Shown: positions 38,701 to 50,579, counted from the first letter of the stretch. The stretch is 64,000 nt of DNA from Albifimbria verrucaria (GCA_020081605.1 JAHREC010000018.1:1674001-1738000); one strand, 5' to 3'. Translations and numbers: made by a program. Notes: generated by a model not told the origin, from the letters alone.

Positions 38701-39372
38701 AGGGACAATGTTCACCACTCGCCCTGAGCCCAAGCCACAGGGGGTGCTCTTCACCATTCCAAAACATCCAAAGCCACTCAAGTATCAAATCGCCCTCTTA
38801 TTGACGCTTCTCCCTTGCCCTTGCTTATTGCTTTCTTTGCTTTGTGGCATTATTGATCACAGCGCCTCTAGCATGGTATCTGAGGAGAGCTAGGCATGCA
38901 GCTTGCTTTTGTGGTGTTTCATGTGTGCCATCTCGCACCACCTCTTCAGCAGCCCCTCCGACTAACGCAGCAATTGCATATGCCCCTGGCGTTGCCTGTG
39001 CAGCTCTTGTTCTCGCTATTGTGAGAGGTACGAGATGCTACTCAATGTCAGACTAGCCTCTTCCTCCGCACGTTTAATACATAACCACGTGTTGTGTGTC
39101 GCAAAAATTGCAACCATCCGCAGGTACACTTGGGTTCAGGAATTGCAACCATCCGTGTATTACAACATGAAATTGAGAGGGCCTAGCTTGTCATGAGCGC
39201 AGTTCCTGGGGCTCGTTGTAAATGGCATGAATATGGAAATGAGTTGGATTTTTGAATTATTCTCAATGTTTTCCCCTTGTTCAGAATAAGCTGCACGGCT
39301 TACTGTGCTGTAATTGATACTCATGGCGCTGTCATCCATCCATCAACGAGTGTGCCGTGTAAAGTAGATCCA

Positions 39373-39380
39373 TCACGTGA
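39373..39380. promoter_or_regulatory. TCACGTGA palindrome upstream of NUF2
   Basis: Same 8-bp palindrome as at 11411, here about 160 bp upstream of the NUF2 ATG. It matches RTCACRTG, the Cbf1/CDEI-type core. Inferred from motif and position only. Confidence 0.35.
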
Positions 39381-39541
39381 TCATTGCGATTGTTTCCACA
39401 GCAACATACCCTTTGGCTGTTTACCAACTTTGGGTATCACAACCTAGTAGATTTGAGATTTTGGGCATGGGCGTCTAATCGATTGTGTCTTTTGTTTCCA
39501 ACACTGGTCATCTTACCACCCTGCGCGCAAGAACCGCCGCC

Positions 39542-40986
39542 ATGGCTTACAATCCGAGAATGAGTATTATTCCAACCTCACAACAGCAATCGCGCTCCCG
39601 CAAGAAGGAGGAGGAAGCGGACGCGTTCATGCGACTCCCGACCGCGAAATTGTGGGCTGCATCACAGATATCGGCATCACCTTCACCGTCGCGGACCTTC
39701 AAAAACCCAACCCTGCGCATGTTCAGCAGATATTCGAATGGTTCGCTGAGCTTCTACTCAATGCGACGCGAGAAACCGTGGAGCCAGCCATGCGCGCTGC
39801 TGCCGAAGATATCTGCGGCGAATTTGCGGATGTGATCCCTCCTGACACGCGCAACCTGATGGGCTTCTACGTGTCGCTTCGCAGGTTACTGTTCGAATGT
39901 GGCATCACCGACTTTAGCTTCAACGATCTCTACAAGCCTACCTACGAGCGGCTTGTCAAAATCTTCAGCTACCTCATCAACTTCGTTCGGTTCCGTGAAT
40001 CTCAAACAAGCGTCATCGACAAATACTTCAACAAATCAGAGTCCACCAAGACGAGAATTGAGACATTGTACGCAGACAACCAGGAGAATGAGGCCAGACT
40101 TGAAGAGATGCGCCATAACCGCAAGGTCATGGAGAGCCAAGTGCGAGAGAAGACGATGCGAAATGAAGAATTGAAGAGACAGCTCCTGGAGCTTCGACGC
40201 AACCAGGAGAGAGTTGCGGCGCGCTTGGAAGAAACAAAGCAGAAGAAGAACGACCTTACGGCGTTGTTGGAGCAAAAGACGCAAGAGAAGGTGACACTCA
40301 AACAAGAGAGCGCCAAATTGCGGCCTTATATGCTACAGAGCCCCTTGGCCTTGCAGGATAACTTGACCGAGTTGCGAGAAATCCTGAACAACGACAAGTC
40401 ACACATCGACGCTCTTGATCGAAGGGCGAGGGCGCTGCAGACTTCCACCAATTCCTTCTCAGTAGTGTCAAGCGATGTAGCGTCATGCATCAAGATTTTT
40501 GACGAGATCGCCGTAGAACTTGGTAAGGAGGAAGAAGAGATGGCAAAGAACGCCAAGCAAAGAGATGCGCTGTCGGAACGAGGCAACAACGTCCGAGAAG
40601 TGGAGCGCACAGAGGCTCTGCTCAAGCGCCAGTTGAGCAAGTGGACAGAGAGAACCACGAAGCTCCGAGAACAAAGCAACCAAAAGGCCCAAGAGGCAAA
40701 GGACAAGATGCACGAGCTGCGAGCAGTGCACAAGAAGCTCACGGAGGAGCACACAGAGAAGGGCAAGGAGATGGAGATCCGAAGAGTCAGAATCGAGCAG
40801 ACAGAGAAGAAGGTAAGATCTCGTCCGTTTAACGCCTTGGGTTTCGTTTGTCAGCTAACGGAGGTGTAGATGCTTGATTTGAAGGAGAATATCGAGAACG
40901 AGGTTCACACAGCATACGACGAGTACCTGAAGATGGAGGCCCATATCAAACTATACATCACAGAGATGGAGCAGGCAGTGTCGTGA
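39542..40986 (+). CDS. NUF2: NUF2, subunit of the NDC80 kinetochore complex
   Basis: Nuf2 pairs with Ndc80 to bind spindle microtubules at the kinetochore. Exons 39542-40812 and 40870-40986 encode about 462 aa. The N-terminal calponin-homology-like domain reads [60 protein letters not shown] and [20 protein letters not shown]. The rest is a long coiled coil (for example [20 protein letters not shown]) to the C-terminal [20 protein letters not shown]. One C is missing in the run 39637-39639, just before DREIVG; the ATG at 39542 (MAYNPRMS) lies in the upstream frame and a leading R/K-rich tail follows it, as in other fungal Nuf2 proteins. It converges with the 252-aa unknown, 126 bp apart. Confidence 0.94.
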
Positions 40987-41112
40987 GACTGGACGTAATG
41001 ATGATGGGAATGAATGGGTTCATGACACGGAATGAGTTGAGATACCACGGTCAGGCGTTAGGGTGTGTTGTAGGCTTATATGGCTTTGAACTCTGCATGC
41101 TTGCTAGATTTG

Positions 41113-41870
41113 TCAAGTGTTATCAGGCATAAACCAACTTGTTGATGCTTCTGTGATATCCACGTCTGCGCTGCCTTTGTCCTCTTGAGTATCGTTGGTA
41201 ACTGTGAACCCGAAGAGGTTGAAAACACTGCGAATTTGTGTGACCCGGCCTCGCCATGCCCCGTTGTTCTTCACGACACCTCCACTAAGAACGGGAACGG
41301 ACTCGTCTAAGAACTGATCAGTAGCTTCATGACCGGCCGCACCTCGCGGCTCAACAATAGCGGCAAGGAGACCTTGGTCTAAAGCCGCGTCGACCAGCGC
41401 CGCACTCGAGATACTAAGTCCCTGCGCGGACCACTCGCTTGCATCACGATGAAGCTCCAAGAATCCGTAGACTAGAAGCAGTGGCAAGCCTTTCTGCTGG
41501 CTGGGCGGTGAGACGGGGGCGCAGGGACCTTGGAATCGGCGAGAGAGAATGTGGCGAGATAGGCGCGTAGATGGGTAACGGTCGGCACGAAAACCGTTCT
41601 AATGTGTCGAGAGATGACAACCTGCATAAGCGGTGCGCGGAGAAGCGGGTTGAGGGCTAGAGCGTCATTCTGCTTCTGTCGAGACTCGATCTCGGGGTCT
41701 TCATCTGTAGGAGACGGAGCTGAATGTGTTACTTCGAACACAAGAGTGTCGAGAAAATCCTGCTTTGCGCATCCGATGAGGAGGGTTGTGGGGTATCTCT
41801 GGTAAGACACAATGTATTTGAGAAGCTCTGAAGGGCTTCTAGGCGAGAGAATGGTGGGTGACGGGCCCAT
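41113..41870 (-). CDS. Unknown 252-aa protein, possible RecA-like fold
   Basis: No family can be named with confidence. The protein alternates predicted hydrophobic strands and helices: YPTTLLIGCAKQDFLDTLV near residue 25, a middle helix MQVVISRHIRTVFVPTVTHL, strand LPLLLVYGFLELHRDASEWS, SSAALVDAALDQGLLAAIVE and a late strand pair VPVLSGGVVKNNGAWRGRVT. The order resembles Walker-less RecA-like proteins (Rad51 paralogue or Csm2/Psy3 type), but no Walker motif is visible, so this is only a fold guess. One base is missing in the C run (minus strand) near 41516-41520, joining two frames. Divergent from AP-3 beta and convergent with NUF2. Confidence 0.7.
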
Positions 41871-42302
41871 TGCGTGGCAGAGATTAGTTGTGTATCCTTC
41901 ATTGACCGTTAATCATTGGGCGTGACGACACTGGTTGTTAATTGCATATCCATATTAACATTAGTGGCTGACCAAGTATGATATGCAAGATATATGACAC
42001 GATTTCCTATTTTCAGGAGCTGGGCTCCTAATTTATGAGCCGGTGGAATTCATATAGCTGAAGCATGGAAAGGTTGACGTTGGAGGTGTAAGTGGCCTTG
42101 TGAGGCAGTTGGTGTTGAATGGCAAAGATAAGATAGCCATCACTCAATCCGTCAATGCATGCGAAACCCCACCAACTCTCTCAGCTAAGCTAAGCCTAAG
42201 CACAGCACGAGACCGCCAACGTCATTCCTACGCTTCCACAACACACCCCTCTGCCTCTGCCTGCAGTTCTCGAAGCTCTGCCCTGCGGCACCCGCCATCG
42301 AG
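41871..42302. other. Divergent promoter region, 252-aa unknown / AP-3 beta
   Basis: 432 bp; A/T-rich first half, C-rich leader before the AP-3 beta ATG. No gene seen. Confidence 0.55.
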
Positions 42303-44749
42303 ATGGAGTCCATAGCGAGGATCTCGTCTCTCATGGAGACCGGTAAGCTGCCGTTCCCCAACCGTCCCCTGATCTTTGACCCACGGCGTACTGACGGCTC
42401 ATTTCTCCCACAGCCAGGAGCTCACTCTCGACGCTGCCCAGGCCGCACGCAACGTGCGCACCAGCTCCCGACCGCTCGACCGGAACCAGCTGCGCAAGCT
42501 GCTGGACAGTCGCAATGACAGGGAGGTGCTTGAGGGTTTGCGACGCGTTATATCGGTTCGTACTGTCCCAACCTAACCAGGTGCTTCGCCAAATGCCCCT
42601 GAATCCCCATGCTAAATGCGCTCACTCCAGATGATGTATCGCGGTCACAAGGCCCTCCCTTTCTTCTCCTCCGTTGTCAAGAATGTCGCGTCCCCCAACT
42701 TCGAGATCAAGAAGCTTGTCTACATCTACCTCATTCACCATGCCGAACAAGAGCCCGACCTGGCCCTGCTCTCCATAAACACCATCCAAAAGTCGCTCTC
42801 TGACACAAATCCACAAGTCCGAGCTCTGGCTCTGAAGACCATGTCCGGAATCCGTGTCCCCGTCATCAGCCAGATCGTCTCTCTAGCCATCAAGAAGGGT
42901 GTTGCCGATATGAGCCCCTACGTGCGCAAGGCGGCTGCCCTGGCTATTCCAAAATGCTACCGCCTAGACCCGAGCCAGTCGCCACAGTTGGTAGACTATC
43001 TATCGACTCTTCTGGGAGACAAGCAATATTATGTTGCTGGAGCTGCTGTGTCCGCTTTCTTGGAAGTCTGTCCCGATCGGATTGACCTCATTCACAAGCA
43101 TTACAGGAGTTTGGTCAAAAGATTGTCGATATGGATGAGTGGAGCCAGCTTGCGACTCTACGTCTTATGACCTACTATGCTCGCAAGTGTTTCCCTAGAA
43201 GGGCAACAAGCACATCGAAACCTTCACAAGGGAAGACTGTGGATGATTTTTACGCAGAGGAGGGGGCAACGATCAAACTCAAGGTTCTGGTGCACCAAGT
43301 GCTGACCTAGCCCTGTTCCTGAACGGCATCCGACCCCTTCTACAAAGCCGCAATGCTGGAGTTGTAGTCGCCGTCACTAGATGCTATGTCGACGTCGGAA
43401 CTCCTGATTATGTCAAGTATGCCATCGGGCCCTTGATTGCCCTTCTCCGAGGACCGCAGGACACGCAGCAGGTTGCTCTATACAATATCGTATCGGTGGC
43501 ATTGTTACGGCCAACGGATTTCGTGAAATACGCAAGCCACTTCCTCGTACGCGCCACAGACACAGCACCCGTATGGGAGCTTAAGCTCGAGATTCTTACT
43601 ATCATCTTTCCGCACAGCCCTGCCCATGTCAAGAGTCTGATCCTGAAAGAGCTAGAACACTTCTCGCAAGGCTCAAACAAGGCGCTGGTCCGCGAAGCTG
43701 TACGCGCGATTGGTCGTTGTGCTCAAGCCGACTCAACCACCGCCCCTCGGTGTTTGAAATTGCTGCTCGGTCAAATCACTAGCCTGGATGGCACATTGGC
43801 CGCGGAGTCATTGACGGTCATCCGTCATCTCATTCAACAAGACGCACAAGGTCATGTTGGAACCGTCGTGAGATTGGCTCGGAACCTCGATTCAGCTACT
43901 GATCCACAAGCACGAGCTACCATCATCTGGTTAGTCGGCGAGTTCTCAGGATTAAATGGTGAGGACAACATAGCTCCTGATGTGTTGCGTATTCTACTCA
44001 AAGAATTCGCCAACGAATCTGAGGTTGCGAGACGGCAAATACTCTTGCTTGCCGCCAAGGTGTACCTCCATCACATTAACCGGAAGAGTGAGGCTGAGAA
44101 AGCAAATGAAGCCGAGGACGACTCACCAGTGGAGACAGATTCACACCCGATAGCACGTCTATGGGAATACGCGCTGCTTTTAGTGAGATACGATGTATCG
44201 TTTGAATTGCGAGATAGAGCTAGAATGTACCGATCATTGCTAGCTGTACCGCAACTCGCTACATTGATGCTCCTCGCCCCTAAACCCGCACCCCAAGCTC
44301 CAAGCCCTTCTGAGGCAAGAAAAGGTTTCCAGCTAGGCTCATCGACACTTGTCTTGGCAGGTGGTGGTGGCGTGCATGGTCTCACGGGCTACAGCTCCCT
44401 TCCAGATTGGGTTGAGCCCGGCCAAGAGCCCGACCCACGACTCCGCAACCAGGATGCGGAAACCAGCTCAATCTACGACAGTGACAGAGCCGCCGTTCCC
44501 GCAGGTGAGAAGCTCGACGAGGTGGCTAGAGCAGCGCCAGCCAAGATGAATGGCCTTGGGGAAGGTGTTGGTGCCAAGACCTTAGACGACTGGCTAGCTG
44601 AGGAAGAGGAAGAGGAAGACGAGGATGAGGACGAGGATGAGGAAGAAGAGGAAAGCGAAGAAGAGACGGAAGAGGAAACTGACGAGGAGGAGGACGAAGA
44701 GGAAGAGAGTGACGATGACGGGGAAGGCGACAGACTTGTCAAATCATAG
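42303..44749 (+). CDS. APL6: AP-3 adaptor complex, beta subunit
   Basis: Large subunit of the AP-3 coat that sorts cargo from Golgi/endosome directly to the vacuole. Exons 42303-42342, 42414-42555 and 42631-44749 give about 767 aa. The adaptin trunk of HEAT-like helices is clear: RKLLDSRNDREVLEGLRRVI, MMYRGHKALPFFSSVVKNVA, LVYIYLIHHAEQEPDLALLS, DTNPQVRALALKTMSGIRVP, VRKAAALAIPKCYRLDP, FLNGIRPLLQSRNAGVVVA, IIWLVGEFSGLNG. After the trunk come a short linker and a C-terminal tail of about 50 nearly pure Glu/Asp/Ser residues; no folded ear domain follows. Frame breaks at 42417-42418 (G), 43117-43120 (A run) and 43262-43266 (G run) are each one base. Intron 2 uses a GTTCGT donor. Confidence 0.93.
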
Positions 44750-45054
44750 ACGACCTGATAGAATCCTAATGCATACACGAATACTCTGAACTTGCGAATT
44801 GTGTAAGTGCGCCATATGTTACACCAGGCATTACACTACCAGAATGACAACACGACAAAGTTATCCAAGTGTTAATATTGCGAGTTTTGATCTATGCTAC
44901 GTGATATCATTGTAGATAACAGCTATGGTGTAAATGCAAGCGCCGTATATCTGAGCTAAACAAGTAAACTGATTCCACCAGCGAGCTGATGGGCCAAGTA
45001 AACAATGAGTCTATGAAATATAACACAGCGAAACAGAACCCCCTTATGCAACTC
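44750..45054. other. Convergent gap AP-3 beta / RTA1-like
   Basis: 305 bp between converging stops, A/T-rich, both 3' UTRs. Confidence 0.6.
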
Positions 45055-46318
45055 CTAAGCGCTCTCAGTCTTGACTCCCTCGTTGGAAGACTCGTTGGCA
45101 GAGGCAGTGCCAGAGCCGGACTTTTCGGTAACCTTGGCGGACTTGGTGTTTGCCATTTGGGGAAGAGCAGACCAGGGTGGAAGACAGTCAGGAGGAATGT
45201 CGCGATGAGCATCAACGTGCTGTCGAGGATAGTAAAACTAATCTCGTCTTGCATTATCTCGTTACCCCATCCGCCAGCCATCTCGGCAATGCTGTAATTA
45301 ATCGTAAGTATATTTGCTTCAGGTTGTGTTGTGTTGTGTTGTGATGATAGAATCATGGGGAAGTGGTGGTGTTGAGATAGTGTCGAGGTGGGTGAGGACA
45401 TACCGGTAAATACAACGGATCAGGATGGTGGCGAAAGCACCAGTAACACCACGAATAAAAGACGGAATTTGCGGTCCTGCCAGAGAGCGACAGCTGCAGG
45501 ATCGGCCTCGGGGCTTTTCAGGTATTTGCGCAAGCGAAGGTAGTAATCCGTGCCCAAGACGCCGAAGCCAAGGAGCACGACGACCTGCAGGACGATACCC
45601 GCAATGATGGCACGGTTGCCGCCGTCGAGAAGGGCCTTGTTGTCACGCTTGGCGGCCGCGGCAATACCGCCTCCGATGGCCTGGACAATGAGACACGAGA
45701 GATCGGCGGGGAGGAAGATGCGAGGGTACCACTGCGGTGCGAGGCGGGAGATTTGCGGGTTGAGGTTGAGGGCGACGTGCTTGAGGGTCAAGTAGACGGA
45801 GACGCAGATGAAGGTCGGGCCAAGGATAATGGTGCAGATTTGCATCTGGAAAGCGTTCTTGTCCCAGGGGTTATCGTGCATCATAGCACGGCCGATGTAG
45901 CCTGAGAGAATGTCAGCATGAGATCATGATTCGAAGTGTTCTCTAGAAAGGATGGCGTTTCGTGACAAGCCAGACAGTATCGCAGTTGCTCTTGTACATA
46001 CGCCGAGGATTTGCGTACACAAGAGCAACTGGATGTAGAATAAAAGCTTCAGGTTACAACAAGAACGAAGCAACACTGCCACGTACCGCAAAGCTCCAGC
46101 AGGAGACCAACCGAGATGGCAGCGCCATAGGACCAGGTACGCTTCCACACACTAACGGTAAGAGCGATGATCAAGAGAATGCCAAAGCAGACGGCGAAAA
46201 ATATCGACGCGCCAAAGTTAGGAGCATATCCCAGGACAGTGGCTTCGACAGGACATAAAGCTGAGAGTTCGGTGCACTGGTCGAAGCTCAGACGTTTGGG
46301 TTGCTTTGGCTCGGACAT
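45055..46318 (-). CDS. RTA1-like seven-span membrane protein
   Basis: RTA1-family proteins are fungal plasma- or vacuolar-membrane proteins tied to lipid translocation and resistance to membrane-active drugs (Rta1, Rsb1, Rtm1 in yeast). Exons 46318-46087, 45901-45404 and 45291-45055 give about 322 aa with seven hydrophobic spans. Recognisable family pieces: YAPNFGASIFFAVCFGILLI, SVGLLLELCGYIGRAMM, AFQMQICTIILGPTFICVSV, LSCLIVQAIGGGIAAAA, AIIAGIVLQVVVLLGFGVLG, RCIYRIAEMAGGWGNEI and the final span LMLIATFLLTVFHPGLLFP, then a Ser/Lys-rich cytosolic tail. Missing bases at 45453 and at 45159-45162 break the frame; after each, the protein resumes. Intron 2 contains a TGTTG repeat. Confidence 0.9.
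45323..45343. repeat. TGTTG repeat inside intron 2 of the RTA1-like gene
   Basis: Four GTTGT units in tandem within the intron 45292-45403. Confidence 0.75.
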
Positions 46319-48135
46319 GGTTGAATGCGTGGGTTCGGTCTTCGAACAGTTGATGTTTAACGTAGCGGCTTTGTCCTCTATGGCGAGTTCCAACGGTCTC
46401 GGTGTCCTTCCTAGTTTCCAGAATGCCTTCTCTTTTCCAGTATCCAGGAGTCAGGGGTGAAGATTATGATATTGCTGTTATTATGACATGAACCGTTGTC
46501 GATAGCACGTCACGATTCGCCAAAAGGAGGGACGATCTTCTAAGTTCAATGATGGGTCCGGCAGTGGCGAGCTGCAAGCAAATATCTGCGTATTAATGGG
46601 TAGGCAGAGGGAACGGAGAATTCCTCTATCACCGAGGAGGATGAAGAGGGCCGAAAGAGAAAAAAAGTCACCGCAGCGTGTACACGGATCGAATTAACAA
46701 GAAAGAGAGCGATCTGACTCAAGGTGAGATTCCCGAGTTGAACAAGAAGGGGAAGGGGAGGGAGAAGATGACAAACGTCAAATCAAGCAAAGTGAGATTA
46801 CATGGTACTGTATGGCATATTGAATCTGTCCTTGCGCTTGGGGCTCCCAGACCTCAACCCGAAAGGCGCGCGGACGGGCCGGGATTAGGGATTGTGTGGA
46901 TGGAGGCGATGCACACATGGCAAAGAGACCCGCCCTTTTCCTTCCAACCAGCGGAGTGGAGTCTGACTCTTCCAACATGCCTTAGCGATCCCAACATGGT
47001 GGCCCGGGGACTGTTTCTGGAAAGTGTTGCGCTAGGCTGGAGGGAGATGGTGGGTGTCCCGCCTCGCTTCGATGTAACATATCGTTCCGGCGATGGATGA
47101 ATGAATGCGCTCGTCATCGTAATTCCAACGAATGGGGCGGCGTTGTGCGGTGCATGTCATCCTCTTTCTTCCGGGCTGGGCTGGGTAGCAGCAACAGAGA
47201 TGCCATATTACCCACGGGGCTGAGATAGGGCCTCGCGCTCTGCTGCGGCAAGGGTCGTCGCATAATTGGGACAGGTGAATACCACTGCAACCCCAGCGCC
47301 CGTTAGACAGTGAGATGGAGGAGCAGCAGCAAGGTTGAAGTTATCTTAGGCTGCCAAGAGCGGGCATTTCGGACGGTTATCGGAGTATTACATCCGGCAA
47401 CAAAGGCAGGAAGGCAGGCTGTCGCTCCTGCCATGGCTCTTCTCGCTGTGAATTACAGGGTGCTTTAAGCCGCCTTATCAAATAGGTAGGCCCAATAAAA
47501 GACGCTGTTGAAAAAAACTTCAAGGGGACAAATACATCGCCAGTGTAAAGAATTAACCTTCTCTGCGGCGTTGATCCCTGCCCTCAAAGTGACAGTTGAA
47601 ACCCTACCGCAATCGAAACACACCATCCGGTACCAAGCTCCAGCCCGCATGCTGCAATTAAAAGAGTCGGTCGTTACAGCCCTGGCTTCCCATCTCAGTC
47701 TCCCCAAAGCCAAGCCGTTCGGACCCCACGAGATTAGCCAACCACGTTGGCCGACGTGCATTAGCTCCGTCCGGGACTGTGGGCTCCCGAGAACCTCGCT
47801 TAGAGAAGCGCTCATCGAAAGTGGCAACCGTTGTACAGGGCTTGGCCGATGCATAACTTTGTGCCGAGTCGGGATACGGCCTGATTCAAATCCCGTGCCC
47901 GCTATTAGTGATATCACATCCAGCTGCGTCTCGTCAAATCTGCCGGAACCAGAACAAGATTCGGAGCCTTTTCATGAATAGCATTCGATCTAGATCTTAA
48001 AGAGGTGCATCTTGTGTACACTCGTCTACCGTTTGATTGGATCACTTAATTTCCGATCTGTTCAACCCTGTTCTGGCGAGAAAGTCTTTGTCTTATTGAT
48101 ATCATCTAAAAACGCGAGCAGCTGTGCCTGGGGCA
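46319..48135. other. Intergenic region RTA1-like / HIBADH
   Basis: 1.8 kb: promoter of the RTA1-like gene and 3' side of HIBADH. Overlapping short ORFs at 46678-47100 and 47465-47981 on both strands show no family signature. A tRNA B-box-like word near 47883 does not fold (see rejected). Confidence 0.5.
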
Positions 48136-49445
48136 CTACTCTTCCTTGCCTCCCAGATATCTATACACAACAGAGAAGTCCCTTCCCTGGCACTCTTCTC
48201 TCTTCTCCGCTTGGTCATACACTTCAAATGCCCGTTCGGCCAATGCCATTTGAGCTCCCGCCTCTTCAGCGGCAACCATGGCGAGCCTGAGGTCTTTCTT
48301 CATGAGGCTGATTCCAAAGCCACCGCGGTAGTCACGGTTCGCCGGGGCCGTTTCAACAACACCTTTTACCGGGTTGTTTACTTCGCTAGGCCAGCATCGG
48401 CCCGTGCTAACGTTTATGACACCTGCCAGCTTCTTCGGGTCAAGGCCCCACTTCATTCCCAGGTTCATCGCTTCTGCCGTCGCGATGTTGTTGAGAGCGA
48501 GAAGGTAGTTGTTGGCCAACTTTGCCGACAAGCCAGCACCTTGCTCTCCGCAGTGAAGCACCTTGCGTCCCATGCGCAGCAGTATCGGCTCGATACGGTC
48601 GACAAGGCCAGCATCAGCACCAAGCATGAAGGTCAGCGTGCCGGCGGTTGCGCCGACAACACCACCCGACATGGGTGCATCTACAAAGGTCCCTTGCCCA
48701 GCATCGAGCACCGACTTGGCCACTAGTCGCGACGTCGAAGGGTCAATGGTAGAACAATCGATAAAGATGCGGTCCGTTTTGGGCAGCGCATCTGTCAGGA
48801 TCGATTTGAACACGCCTTGCACGTGCTGCGGCTCAGGCAGTACGGTAATAATTGTGTCCTAGAAGCAGTCGAGTCAGCGATTGCCGTCTATAGTTTGACC
48901 ATGGTAATAAAGTAGGATGTAACAAGTTTTCTCAGAGGATTGGCTAATAAATGTAATAATCAGGGAAGGCCAGCGAGCTGTCTAACAAGCTGGCCCCAAC
49001 TTAGATCATAGATAGAACAATAGTGCTCATCATAGTAGGAAGATATGCGTATGCAATCAAGATTGACAACAGGAATGACTTACTGCTTCTTTGCAGGCAT
49101 CAAAGGCACTCGCAGCCAGCTCGACTGCAGCTCCAGACGAGGCCATCTTCATCTCCGTCTCGAGGCCTTGCATAGCCTGGGGATTGATGTCGAAGATGGA
49201 CACCTTGTCCGCCGGGCCCAGCTTGGATTGAAGGTTCTTGGCCATCTGGTAGCCCTGTTCACACACGCGACACCAGTCTCAGCCAAACCAAGCTCCAGCA
49301 TTGAGGGCAGGCGAGGGGTGCTCTGACATACCATCTGGCCCAGGCCAATGAAGCCATACGTGTCAAGGCGTCGCGCGGTGCAGGCAAACCCGCGCCTTTG
49401 CGGCCTCAGCGCGGCTGAGGTTAACCGTGTGACTGCGACTCTCAT
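48136..49445 (-). CDS. HIBADH: 3-hydroxyisobutyrate dehydrogenase, mitochondrial
   Basis: Oxidises 3-hydroxyisobutyrate to methylmalonate semialdehyde with NAD+, in valine breakdown. Exons 49445-49332, 49254-49084 and 48858-48136 encode 335 aa. A presequence (MRVAVTRLTSAALRPQRRGF) precedes the Rossmann motif YGFIGLGQMGYQMAKNL, which is assembled across intron 1. Then come DTIITVLPEPQHVQGVF, FIDCSTIDPSTSR, FVDAPMSGGVVGATAGTLTF (substrate loop), CGEQGAGLSAKLANNYLLAL with the catalytic Lys, and GRCWPSEVNNPVKGVVE. The C-terminus ends LGGKEE. All intron ends are GT-AG and no frame break is needed. Length and motif order match the family. Could also act on related beta-hydroxyacids, but the NYLLALNN and SGG motifs favour HIBADH. 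Confidence 0.95.
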
Positions 49446-50579
49446 GGTGGACAGGCACGAGTGTGATGTCCAAGATGAAGATCCATAATGGTTACGCACG
49501 AGGCCAGCCAGAAAGGAGGAAATAAGAAGAGGCTCATCGGCTCGCGTGAAACAAATGCGGGGACTGGCTACCCGAAAGAGCCGACCATTGCCGCTGCCAG
49601 CCAGGCGGGGATCAACGCCGTGGCTGCTTAGAAAATGCAGAGGCCTTGGCTGAGGAGGAGTTGGAGAGGAATTTTTTCCAGATGCGGAGAGCAGCGCTGC
49701 CCGAGCTGGGGTAAATAGTGCAGCGAAAGCGGTAAGCCACGGCAGTACCTTCAGCGAGTTACCTTGGAGACGATGCGTGCAATGACAGAGGATCCATAAT
49801 GGTCCAGAACGGTGAAGAAACAACATAGCGATAACGATAGTACAGCACAATTAAATAATTAATTTCAAGTGTGGACGGGGTACTGTAAGATTGGATCAAT
49901 TGGAGTGCGTTGACATGGAAAGCTCTCAAGTACGACCACACGCACGGTTACCAGCGCCCTTATGAGGAATGCTAGAGAAACCATGTACAGCTTGAGGCTC
50001 ATCAACGGACACTCGAGAGTTTAAGCACTGATTTCTACTGTCGATGGAACATGATTTATATGGTTTTTTCTTTTCTTCGATTCTGATCGTTACAGTTTCC
50101 TATACGTGTCACTTCCCACCTCCAATAACCCTGAACTCTCATACCTCGTCCTCTCCCTTCCTAATACCACCAAGCCCAGCTCACGATCCGTTCCGGGGTC
50201 GTGAACTGTCCAACTCATCTCCGTATAAAGCCGGCCGTCGCCTGCACCAAGCAGACAGCAACCAGTAGAACGACGCGTGAAGAATCAATAGGAATGAATA
50301 CATTCGTGCAGTCGGTAACACCTGCAATACCGCCCCTGAGGTTCAAATAAACCAAAGCCCTGAAGAAGCGGATGGGATGGGAAAGAAGGGCGAAAAGGTG
50401 GGTATGTCCAAGAATTAAATATGCGTAAAGATTGAGATATGGGGGATGTCCTCGTCTCTTGGGTAATAAACGTCTTAAGGCACAAAGGAAAACAAAATCT
50501 TGAAATCAATGGGGAGCAAATGCTGCACCATCTAAAAATCCACTTCTCGTTGAGTCGCCAGCACCATCTCCGACCGTCA
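49446..50579. other. Intergenic region HIBADH / BQT4-like
   Basis: 1.1 kb with the HIBADH promoter and the 3' region of the BQT4-like gene. No gene recognised. Confidence 0.55.

Larger units (their letters stand above)
34972..39541. other. 4.6-kb region without recognisable genes
   Basis: Lies between divergent starts of the 848-aa unknown and NUF2. Many short ORFs, none with family motifs or steady codon bias. Features seen: a G-quadruplex-type tract at 35676-35704, a 12-bp palindrome CGAGGTACCTCG at 36103-36114, and a TCACGTGA palindrome at 39373-39380. It is unusually long for this gene-dense window, so it may hold non-coding RNA, an origin, or a gene missed because of frame errors. Confidence 0.5.

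Noticed and set aside
46678..47100. 140-codon ORF in the RTA1/HIBADH gap
   Set aside because: No homology signal or codon bias; mirrored by antisense ORFs.
47826..47900. Possible tRNA (B-box-like GATTCAAATCC near 47883)
   Set aside because: The five bases on each side of the loop do not pair, no matching A box or acceptor stem is found, so it is not a tRNA.
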